Assembly (NCBI GenBank): GCA_946482345.1
Contig: CAMLRJ010000304.1
Span: 1-5,039 of the forward strand
Length of the DNA stretch: 5,039 bases
Reading direction: 5' to 3'
From: an uncultured Cellvibrio sp.
GTDB lineage: Bacteria > Pseudomonadota > Gammaproteobacteria > Pseudomonadales > Cellvibrionaceae
The position numbers and the translations under genes were made by a program. Numbering within the stretch: position 1 is the stretch's first letter; each line of letters starts with the position of its first letter. This document shows positions 1 to 5,039 of this stretch, in pieces. The notes below the pieces were generated by a model that worked only from the letters and a program-made list of their open reading frames with translations, did no database searches and was not told the origin of the DNA.

Positions 1-1180
1 CATCACCTTTCACATCCACTTTTGCGTAAGTTAAAAACACGCGCGTGTTGGGATTGAAGTTGTAATCCACACCTAAAATGATTCCATCCAATTCGGCATC
101 GCTATAAGCTTCATTGATTGGTGTAGTGGTTGAACTGACGTATTGAATTTTTGCGAGCCAGGGGCCAGCAATTTTCCATTGCGCATTCAACACATAACCG
201 TCTTGTTCTTTAAATGCATTACCGGAAGCGCCGTCCCATTCAGATAGAGGATTCAATCCGTTTTGCGCACCGAGTGTGGTGCCGTTAGTGCCAACGAAAG
301 TTGAAAAGCCGCCGAGTGAATCGACATCATCATGTGCTTCAGCGGTTTGATAAATTGCACCGAGTTTCACATCGCCCAGTGTAATTTCACCGACAGCACG
401 TACTGCATCGGTTGTGGCAACATTTGAATCAGCACCAATACCCACAAACCATTTGGCTTTGCCGTAAGTAATGGAAACTGACTTGCCGGATGCAAAATTA
501 TTATCATCTTGCTGATTGGTTCCGCTCACCGGCACACCGGTTTCTTCAGCATTAATTGCAGCGATATTAATTTCCAATCCGCGAAATAAAATCGGTGAGG
601 TGTATTGAATAACGTTGTCCGGGCGATTTTCGCCAACAATATAAGTGCCAATGTCGCCGAGTGGTGAATCGTTGAAACGATCTATATCGCTACGCAACAC
701 GCTATTGGTTTGCAAAGTTTTTAGCGGAGTATCGTTTTTACCGATCAGGACGGAACCCCAATCACCGCGCAAACCACCAAAAATATTTCGTTGGCTTAAT
801 TCGCGACCATTGCTGTTAGTACCATTGTCCACATCAATGCCATATTCCACACGATAAAAAACAGTGACGTTTTCATTCGCATCAAAATCACCTTGAATAC
901 CCAGGCGTGAACCCGTGCTCTCCAATGCAAACGTATCCAATTCACTGGCGACATTGGTTGCACCAAGATGACGATAGCCAGTGGCACCGGGTGCGGTTAA
1001 TGCAAAATCATTTTTTTCCAAATCGTATTGATTGGCTGTTAAATGAATTTTGCCGTAGAGAGTTGGAAAACCGGCGAAGGCTGGGGCCGATATTGTCGCT
1101 GCAACAAAAATTGCGAGGTTACGATGAATAGTAGTTTTAAAAAATGATCGGTTGACCGACCTTTGTGTGTGAAATGACAT
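1..1180 (-). CDS. Outer-membrane porin, Gram-negative Porin_4 type (3' end outside window)
   Basis: This gene should encode a trimeric beta-barrel porin that lets small hydrophilic solutes cross the outer membrane. It is open from the ATG at 1180 for 393 codons and runs off the window without a stop. The start is set by GGAG at 1187-1190, six bases upstream. Residues 1-36 form a signal peptide: basic start, hydrophobic stretch around 21-33, and an AFA cleavage site at 34-36. The mature protein begins with a strand containing LYGKIHLTA (41-49). Family hallmarks follow: SRLGIQGDF (91-99), FYRVEYGID (108-116), RNIFGGLRGDWGSVLIGKNDTPL (131-153, first part most typical), and IQYTSPILFRGLEINIAA (191-208). 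Alternating polar and hydrophobic residues and long Asp/Asn-rich loops (for example 212-232 and 281-325) fit barrel strands and surface loops. Porins of this family end in an aromatic residue, and probably only one or two strands are missing. It follows the oscA-like gene by 83 bases on the same strand, so co-transcription and a role in sulfur-compound uptake are inferred. Substrate cannot be read from the sequence. Confidence 0.9.
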   Translation of the reverse strand, partial: MSFHTQRSVNRSFFKTTIHRNLAIFVAATISAPAFAGFPTLYGKIHLTANQYDLEKNDFALTAPGATGYRHLGATNVASELDTFALESTGSRLGIQGDFDANENVTVFYRVEYGIDVDNGTNSNGRELSQRNIFGGLRGDWGSVLIGKNDTPLKTLQTNSVLRSDIDRFNDSPLGDIGTYIVGENRPDNVIQYTSPILFRGLEINIAAINAEETGVPVSGTNQQDDNNFASGKSVSITYGKAKWFVGIGADSNVATTDAVRAVGEITLGDVKLGAIYQTAEAHDDVDSLGGFSTFVGTNGTTLGAQNGLNPLSEWDGASGNAFKEQDGYVLNAQWKIAGPWLAKIQYVSSTTTPINEAYSDAELDGIILGVDYNFNPNTRVFLTYAKVDVKGD

Positions 1181-1263
1181 GTTAATCTCCAGAATTCACA
1201 TATCACTTCCGGTGGTCCGGTCAGTGTTTTTTAATTGATTTTTTTAACTTGCTAACGCGTGAT

Positions 1264-1437
1264 CTATTTGGCGTTGACGCCCTTATCCCAGCGTTTTTTT
1301 TCGCGACGTTCGATTTGCACTATCTGGCCGTTGTGGATTTGTATTTCCAATGAACCAAACTGAATTTGTGTTAGCTGTTGTTTGATTTCAGCCAATACAT
1401 CCTCCCAGTGCAATGAGTTTTCGTTTGAATGACTCAT
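1264..1437 (-). CDS. oscA: OscA/YezD-family small protein (DUF2292)
   Basis: This 57-residue protein has no membrane segment or signal peptide and is probably cytoplasmic. The centre, from HWEDVLAEIKQQL (10-22) to QFGSLEIQIHNGQIVQIERR (about 26-45), matches the DUF2292/YezD pattern: an amphipathic helix, then a G-S-hydrophobic-E-I strand, the turn HNG and a strand ending in IER. In Pseudomonas the OscA member of this family is needed for the sulfur-starvation response and lies next to sulfate-uptake genes; its biochemical activity is not known to me. I chose ATG 1437 because GAGG lies six bases upstream; an in-frame TTG at 1461 would add eight residues but has poorer support. The C-terminal tail (KKRWDKGVNAK) is basic. 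It precedes the porin gene with an 83-base gap holding no obvious terminator, suggesting a two-gene or longer operon. The symbol is by family resemblance only. Confidence 0.8.
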   Translation of the reverse strand: MSHSNENSLHWEDVLAEIKQQLTQIQFGSLEIQIHNGQIVQIERREKKRWDKGVNAK

Positions 1438-1598
1438 CAAATACCTCGTTTCATTTTTCAACCTGCTTTATTGCAAAAGTCTTCTTTGAAGGCAGGGGCA
1501 TAGTAATTAATAATTTTTAAAACAAAAAAGACTGTTTTTTTATTAGCTTATAACGATATTTGAATAAACTGATGAAAAATCGAGGCTTGGAGATGAAA

Positions 1599-1618
1599 AC
1601 CCTCCCTGAGGGGAGGGT
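1599..1618 (-). terminator. GC-rich hairpin, probable intrinsic terminator of the GNAT gene
   Basis: On the minus strand, ACCCTCCC and GGGAGGGT form a perfect 8-bp stem around a CTCA loop, followed by TTTTC. It lies 28 bases past the GNAT stop codon and ahead of the oscA-like gene, where a terminator would be expected. The T tract is short, so efficiency is uncertain. On the plus strand the hairpin is followed by AAAAATAATT, not a U-run, so it is not a plus-strand terminator. A second C-rich copy sits at 1634-1643. Confidence 0.55.
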
Positions 1619-1646
1619 AAAAATAATTTACAAGGGGAGGGGATAT

Positions 1647-2192
1647 TTATTGCATTTGTCTAAAATTGCGTAAAATTTGCAAGTCCAATTTATCGAATAC
1701 TGGTAATGGATAGGTCAAGTTTACATTCAGGTATTGGGTCGCGGTTGTCATTTCAACAGTGCCATTATTCGGCTGTTTAAGTAACTTTCTGAATCCATTT
1801 TTTAGATACCAATCCACCGACATAGATGGCGCAAATGTGTGCAAATCCATTCCACCTTTTGCTGCATGTAACAAAATTCTGCCTATGCCATTACCTCGAT
1901 ATTGACGCGCAACAATTAATGCATCGATCCTGCGTATGGGCTGATCATCGGCCTCTGTGTAGATGATCATGCCAACAGGCGTGCCACAATAAAGTTTTTT
2001 TGCGAGAAGCATTTCTGACTTACCTTGTTCAATCATGACATGTGTTTTGATGAGCTCGGTGTATCGATGTTCATTTGACCATTGCAGTGCCACTTGCATT
2101 TCAACGCCAAAAAACATACTGATCATCATAGGAACACAGTCATCCGTATTTAAATCTTCCTTTTTGATGAGTTGTATATAAGTATTTTTCAT
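1647..2192 (-). CDS. GNAT-family N-acetyltransferase
   Basis: This 181-residue protein is a single-domain GNAT enzyme, expected to move an acetyl group from acetyl-CoA to an amine on a small molecule or protein; the substrate cannot be told from sequence. The acetyl-CoA pyrophosphate loop (motif A) is clear: strand RIDALIVA (88-95) followed by QYRGNGIG (97-104), fitting Q/R-x-x-G-x-G, then helix RILLHAA. Motif B appears as SVDWYLKNGFRKL (125-137), the usual late helix-turn with Tyr and Asn-Gly-Phe. Strand GTPVGMIIYTEA (70-81) fits beta-4. The N-terminal 50 residues and the tail after about 145 are not recognised. No signal peptide or membrane segment is visible. The ATG at 2192 has only AAGG about 11 bases upstream, a weak site. 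No ribbon-helix-helix antitoxin gene lies next to it, so a GNAT toxin-antitoxin pair is unlikely. It appears to be transcribed alone, with a terminator at 1599-1618. Confidence 0.82.
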   Translation of the reverse strand: MKNTYIQLIKKEDLNTDDCVPMMISMFFGVEMQVALQWSNEHRYTELIKTHVMIEQGKSEMLLAKKLYCGTPVGMIIYTEADDQPIRRIDALIVARQYRGNGIGRILLHAAKGGMDLHTFAPSMSVDWYLKNGFRKLLKQPNNGTVEMTTATQYLNVNLTYPLPVFDKLDLQILRNFRQMQ

Positions 2193-2476
2193 TGCCGGTA
2201 GTACCTTGTGTGTGAAACTTTGTTTAATTTTTTAATTAAATTACTAATCTATGCCTATGAAATATAAGCATTAAATAATCTTAACTTGCGTTTTTTTTTC
2301 GACAATAGACAGAAACTATTTGCACGACACTCATTTATGAAATTACTTAAATTTGCGGCTCGCATCACAATTTAATGAGGGAAAATGTGCTTCGGCAAAA
2401 AATGTAATATTTATGAAAGATCTTTTGTGTAGGAGTCGAGCTAAAAAAGCGGGGTAAATCAAACTGTAAAGAGAAC

Positions 2477-2580
2477 CGTTGTGGAAAGACAAGCATGGGA
2501 AGTCGTCCATGTACTCAAAGGTTGCTTCATACAGTCAACCTTTGATTTAACATATATGCGCACCAAATTCGTCCACAACG
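2477..2580. repeat. Perfect 9-bp inverted repeat enclosing two hairpins
   Basis: CGTTGTGGA (2477-2485) and TCCACAACG (2572-2580) are exact reverse complements 86 bases apart. Inside them lie a CATGG/CCATG hairpin (2494-2498 with 2507-2511, 8-base loop) and the 10-bp hairpin at 2515-2545. Folded as RNA or single-stranded DNA, this gives a closed branch structure of 104 bases. The right arm could also pair, with bulges, with GTGTCGTTGGTGGA at 2673-2686. No known RNA family is recognised. Confidence 0.55.
2515..2545. repeat. 10-bp perfect hairpin with 11-base loop
   Basis: TCAAAGGTTG (2515-2524) pairs exactly with CAACCTTTGA (2536-2545) around an 11-base loop. Neither side is followed by a T tract (on the plus strand the next bases are TTTAACATAT), so it is a poor intrinsic terminator. 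It is the most stable element of the cluster enclosed by the 9-bp repeat at 2477-2580. Confidence 0.7.
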
Positions 2581-2602
2581 ACCAACTGTGCACTCTACTG
2601 CG

Positions 2603-2621
2603 AAATTTACATGTCAAATTT
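2603..2621. repeat. AT-only hairpin AAATTT/AAATTT
   Basis: Two AAATTT blocks (2603-2608 and 2616-2621) are separated by ACATGTC, giving a weak 6-bp AT stem. Because AAATTT is its own reverse complement, this is equally a direct repeat. On its own it would be unremarkable; it is listed because it continues the run of dyad elements. Confidence 0.4.
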
Positions 2622-2673
2622 GAAATTGCCCTGAGACCAAGATCGGCTTTCAAGATCTGAAAAGGCTAATAGG

Positions 2674-2696
2674 TGTCGTTGGTGGAGCTAACGACG
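2674..2696. repeat. GTCGTT/AACGAC hairpin
   Basis: GTCGTT (2675-2680) pairs with AACGAC (2690-2695) around a nine-base loop GGTGGAGCT, with a flanking T-G wobble. The left arm and loop resemble the 9-bp repeat arm at 2477-2485 (CGTTGTGGA against CGTTGGTGGA), which makes alternative pairings with 2572-2583 possible. Confidence 0.5.
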
Positions 2697-2738
2697 GTTA
2701 TTGTCTATCCGTTAAAAAGCAAGGTTAGTGCCATCATC

Positions 2739-2752
2739 TGACGCTTCCGTCA
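2739..2752. repeat. Small TGACG/CGTCA hairpin with tetraloop
   Basis: TGACG (2739-2743) and CGTCA (2748-2752) flank a CTTC loop (GAAG on the minus strand). It lies about 105 bases past the herA stop. No T tract follows directly on the minus strand; TTTTT occurs only about 20 bases further on. It might contribute to transcription ending after herA, but weakly. Confidence 0.35.
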
Positions 2753-2821
2753 TCGGTAAAACAAAGATAATAAGATATAATGGCAGATCAAGTCGAGGGG
2801 AGCACTAGGCACCTCTAAGAT

Positions 2822-2841
2822 GTTCATGTTATAACATCAAC
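2822..2841. repeat. Palindrome beside the herA stop
   Basis: ATGTTATAACAT (2826-2837) is a perfect 12-bp palindrome; allowing one C-C mismatch the symmetry extends to GTTC...CAAC over 20 bases. It starts 16 bases past the herA stop codon. The size and symmetry fit a dimeric regulator site or a recombination or boundary site; there is no run of T to make it a terminator. Function unknown. Confidence 0.5.
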
Positions 2842-2856
2842 CGAATGCCCTAGAAA

Positions 2857-4647
2857 TTACTCATCGTTAGTTGGTTCACGCCATAACTCATTTAAATCGA
2901 CGTCTTCGCTGTCAGGTTGATGTTCAGTATTAAGCTTGTTGAATTGGATTACCATTGGCAAGTCGAAAGAAGTCCCTGTCACTATGCAACATCCTTTACT
3001 CAAGTTTGAAATCATGCCTCTCGACAGGCTGTCTAAGGTGCTTACAGTATTTTCTATTAAAAATAAATCTCTGTCATTTACCAGTCTATGGATGAAGAAG
3101 TTGTGCAATTGCGACATTATCGTTGGAGAAATGTCTGCTGGGCGTTGACTGGAAAGAGTGAGATACATACCAAACTTTCTACCTTCTTTGATTATTTCTT
3201 CAAAAAGTTCGAGCCTATAATCTTTCCAGCTTTCATGCTCTCTATTTGATTGCACTGATAAAATGTTATGAGCCTCATCTATTATGAGGTGCATTGTTTT
3301 TGTTGGTGGGCTTTGGTTTGCGAGAGCATTTTTATGCTTGTTGTAATAATATTTAGCAAGAAGTAATGGAATTACTTTTTTCGTTTCTTGATTTGCTTTT
3401 CTCATTGATATGACAGTAAGAATTCGATCATCATGTTCATTTGAAACTGTAATTACTTTTTTCAGCGAAGAAATTGATGACTCAATTCTTTTGAGAAGTG
3501 GCTGAATATGGTCAAATTGAACATACCCACCAATAAGATCACTAGTTAGCTGGAGGTTAATCCGTACAACTAGTTGGTCAAAGTGCGTTAATTCAGGTAA
3601 CGTGATGTTGTCTATGTCATTTTTAAAATAGTTAACATAAGTGGAGTCGCTTTCACCACCATTTAGGTGATTATTTCCTGGTAGGTAAAAGTTCTCGTTT
3701 CTTCCATGCCAGCTAAGTCGAGATAGCTGATCTTCTAGCTGTGTTGCACCTATTAGTTTTGCAACAACCCTAAGAAGGTCAGAAAATTCCTTTTTTGGTG
3801 ATGCGGAAGTTAATGCGCGAGAAAAGACTTTTTTAGTATAAGATTGTAGGCTATTAGGCACGTCTAAATATTTATCCCGCCCATTAACAACCCTAGACAA
3901 AAACGGTTTTTGTGTGTTTTCTGTAGCCTTAAAAAGTATGCCGAAAACCTCCGCATCCCAAAATTCCTCTTCAGAAAGTGGAAACTTCTGGCCTTGGTCG
4001 GTTTTAGTATCAAGTATATATACATTTTTCTCCTCCTTCGGGAGAAGCTGGTTGCCAGTGTATTCCCCATTAAAATCGAGAACTATAAATTGGCTTTTTC
4101 CAGTTATGCAGGCTTTCTTTTTTTCAAATAAATTTGTGTATAAATTGGTTAATGTATTGGACTTTCCACTTCCTGTATTACCAAAGATTCCGATATGGGT
4201 ATTAAACAGTTTCGACCATGACAGGGAAATAGGGATACCTTCTTTTAACAACTTTCCGACAACAAAATCTTCTTGGCTTCGTCCATAAATTATGGATAGC
4301 TCAGACTCTGATATGAGGAATACAGAATCTCTAATCATGGGGAGGTATTTTATCCCCTCCAAAAACTCACCTTCTTGAAAGTAACCTATTGGTTTTAACT
4401 CAACCTTTCTAATAAAATCAGTCTTTTCTTCATTCAGTTTCTTTTCATCTAAATACTCACCCTCAACGATGCAAACTATATTTCTAAACCCACGCCGTAT
4501 TGTCACGTGTTCCCGTATTGATATGCCTTTATATTTCTCTCCAAGGTAAAAAAGAGTTTCCTTGTTTGATTCATCAAAAACACGAATAACAATTTTGACG
4601 CCCCGCACCTCTATAACCTCTCCAACGCTATCCATTAGCAGTTCCAT
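2857..4647 (-). CDS. herA: HerA-type hexameric ATPase of a SIR2-HerA anti-phage system
   Basis: This 596-residue protein is a HerA/FtsK-superfamily ATPase and DNA translocase, expected to form a hexameric ring in the cytoplasm bound to the SIR2 effector encoded just upstream. The N-terminus (about 5-65, GEVIEVRGVKIVIRV onward) fits the HAS-barrel. The ATPase core has Walker A GNTGSGKS (156-163), preceded by HIGIF; strand FIVLDFNGEY (187-196); Walker B MHLIIDEAH (452-460, Asp457 and Glu458); and the HerA signature EEIIKEGRKFG...SSQRP (483-503) with Gln501 as the usual sensor. RLVNDRDLFLIEN (521-533) is also typical. All key residues look intact, so it should be active. The ATG at 4647 overlaps the sir2 end by 20 bases but has no clear ribosome site. 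An in-frame ATG at 4635 has GGA seven bases upstream and overlaps the sir2 stop by 8 bases; it may be the true start, giving 592 residues. The gene is AT-rich compared with the porin. Bacterial HerA proteins also pair with other nucleases, but here the partner is SIR2-like. Confidence 0.93.
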   Translation of the reverse strand: MELLMDSVGEVIEVRGVKIVIRVFDESNKETLFYLGEKYKGISIREHVTIRRGFRNIVCIVEGEYLDEKKLNEEKTDFIRKVELKPIGYFQEGEFLEGIKYLPMIRDSVFLISESELSIIYGRSQEDFVVGKLLKEGIPISLSWSKLFNTHIGIFGNTGSGKSNTLTNLYTNLFEKKKACITGKSQFIVLDFNGEYTGNQLLPKEEKNVYILDTKTDQGQKFPLSEEEFWDAEVFGILFKATENTQKPFLSRVVNGRDKYLDVPNSLQSYTKKVFSRALTSASPKKEFSDLLRVVAKLIGATQLEDQLSRLSWHGRNENFYLPGNNHLNGGESDSTYVNYFKNDIDNITLPELTHFDQLVVRINLQLTSDLIGGYVQFDHIQPLLKRIESSISSLKKVITVSNEHDDRILTVISMRKANQETKKVIPLLLAKYYYNKHKNALANQSPPTKTMHLIIDEAHNILSVQSNREHESWKDYRLELFEEIIKEGRKFGMYLTLSSQRPADISPTIMSQLHNFFIHRLVNDRDLFLIENTVSTLDSLSRGMISNLSKGCCIVTGTSFDLPMVIQFNKLNTEHQPDSEDVDLNELWREPTNDE

Positions 4648-5039
4648 CGCTTTTTGATAAAGTGAATACTTCCGAGTTGAATGTTGAAAAATTTAAGACT
4701 GACTCAGTAGTTATAAGCTTAACATTGGGATAGTCTTTAAATTTTTCACTCATAACCAACTGCTCAGACCTATTAAAGCAGCAAACGTAAACGGTGAGAG
4801 ATGGATTTGAAAGTGATCGCTGTACTAGATGTAATATGTGCTCATCGGCGAATGAAAATCCGAATGTTATAAAAACGGTATTCGGTCGCTCAAGTTCAAA
4901 GCTCAGATGTCTAAGAATTTGATAATAATTCTCTTCAAATACCGTCTCATAAAACTTCCACTTAGTTGGATTTACTATAGGAAGTTTGTTGTATTGCTTC
5001 CAAAACTCTTCGCAATCTATTTCGTCGTTGTGCTGAAAA
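4628..5039 (-). CDS. SIR2-like NADase effector, C-terminal part (5' end outside window)
   Basis: Only the last 136 residues are in the window; the reading frame enters at the right edge and stops with TAG at 4628-4630. The visible part matches the C-terminal half of the SIR2-like domain found in anti-phage proteins: LPIVNPTKWKFYETVFEENY (19-38 of the fragment), then YQILRHLSFELERPNTVF, then GFSFADEHI (60-68), the family's G-Y/F-S-F-x-D-E-H-I signature near the end of the Rossmann-like NAD fold. A strand TVYVCCF (82-88) and a tail follow. In SIR2-HerA systems this subunit hydrolyses NAD+ on infection and kills or arrests the cell; nuclease activity has also been reported. The catalytic Asn and His would be in the missing N-terminal part and cannot be checked here. 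Its stop lies inside the herA reading frame, so the two genes form one transcriptional and probably translationally coupled unit. Confidence 0.9.
   Translation of the reverse strand, partial: FQHNDEIDCEEFWKQYNKLPIVNPTKWKFYETVFEENYYQILRHLSFELERPNTVFITFGFSFADEHILHLVQRSLSNPSLTVYVCCFNRSEQLVMSEKFKDYPNVKLITTESVLNFSTFNSEVFTLSKSDGTANG

Larger units (their letters stand above)
2193..2856. other. Long intergenic region with many short inverted repeats, no convincing gene
   Basis: This stretch separates the defence pair from the GNAT gene. The part at 2193-2460 is AT-rich and should carry the GNAT promoter; the best I see on the minus strand is TTGTCG, 16 bases, TAAGAT just before a run of nine A, which is weak. 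A T-only run sits at 2291-2299 and an AT hairpin around 2223-2240. From about 2470 the composition is more balanced and hairpins cluster up to 2752. Two mutually overlapping open frames exist, plus strand 2445-2660 and minus strand 2343-2510, but neither has a good start site or a recognisable motif. I see no tRNA, no CRISPR repeat, and no recognisable transposase. It may hold a small RNA or decayed mobile DNA. Confidence 0.6.

Noticed and set aside
645..1131. Short open frames within the porin gene
   Set aside because: They are out-of-frame shadows of the porin, whose continuous frame has a signal peptide and family motifs.
1647..2192. GNAT toxin of a toxin-antitoxin pair
   Set aside because: No ribbon-helix-helix antitoxin gene is adjacent; the flanks are a long gap and a terminator.
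2343..2510. Minus-strand open frame of 55 codons, and a longer TTG-started frame at 2459-2653
   Set aside because: They overlap each other and the plus-strand frame, lack family motifs, and have poor start contexts. The fragment LVVVDEFGA in the same minus frame looks like a Walker B but is cut off by stops on both sides.
2445..2660. Plus-strand open frame of 71 codons in the long gap
   Set aside because: It reads like plausible protein in places (QAWEVVHVLKG), but there is no ATG near its start, no ribosome site, no recognised motif, and it overlaps the hairpin cluster. An open frame of this size can arise by chance. A translated search showing homologues would change this.
2477..2700. Integron attC site
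   Set aside because: The GTT/AAC arms suggested it, but the core boxes GTTRRRY and RYYYAAC do not fit and there is no integrase or cassette array.
2400..2700. Retron ncRNA
   Set aside because: Nested inverted repeats resemble msr-msd organisation, but no reverse transcriptase is present in the window and no typical long msd hairpin is seen; kept only as one possibility for the repeat cluster.
3864..4288. Open frames on both strands inside herA (3864-4070, 3910-4131, 3914-4288)
   Set aside because: They lie wholly inside the well-supported herA gene in other frames and show low-complexity residue content without domains.

Overview
The window looks like a chromosomal stretch of a Gram-negative gammaproteobacterium. 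The evidence is an outer-membrane porin of the 16-stranded Porin_4 type with a clean signal peptide, next to a small OscA/YezD-family (DUF2292) protein. A Cellvibrio-like host is a guess from the style of the porin, not something the sequence proves. All four intact or partial genes I can identify by family, plus a fifth at the edge, lie on the minus strand, so transcription runs from high to low coordinates.

Reading in the direction of transcription, the right end (4628-5039) carries the C-terminal part of a SIR2-like NADase. It overlaps the start of a complete HerA/FtsK-type ATPase (2857-4647). Together they form a SIR2-HerA anti-phage defence pair: the SIR2 subunit is expected to destroy NAD+ (and possibly DNA) when the HerA ATPase complex detects infection. 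The catalytic N-terminus of the SIR2 protein lies outside the window. The family pair is known, so this is a new instance rather than a new system, judging from sequence alone.

Between herA and the next gene lies about 660 bases without a convincing gene (2193-2856). It is not featureless. It holds a cluster of short inverted repeats, including a perfect 9-bp pair at 2477-2485/2572-2580 enclosing a 10-bp hairpin at 2515-2545 and a smaller one at 2494-2511, then more hairpins to 2696 and a 12-bp palindrome beside the herA stop. This could be a small structured RNA, a relic of a mobile element marking the island edge, or chance.

Next comes a single GNAT acetyltransferase (1647-2192) closed by a strong GC-rich hairpin terminator (1599-1618). 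The left part is an oscA-like gene (1264-1437) followed 83 bases later by the porin (1-1180, running off the window). This looks like a sulfur-starvation unit: OscA-family genes are known in Pseudomonas beside sulfate-uptake genes, and the porin would be the outer-membrane entry route. The defence genes are visibly more AT-rich and use a different codon mix from the porin, consistent with acquisition by transfer.
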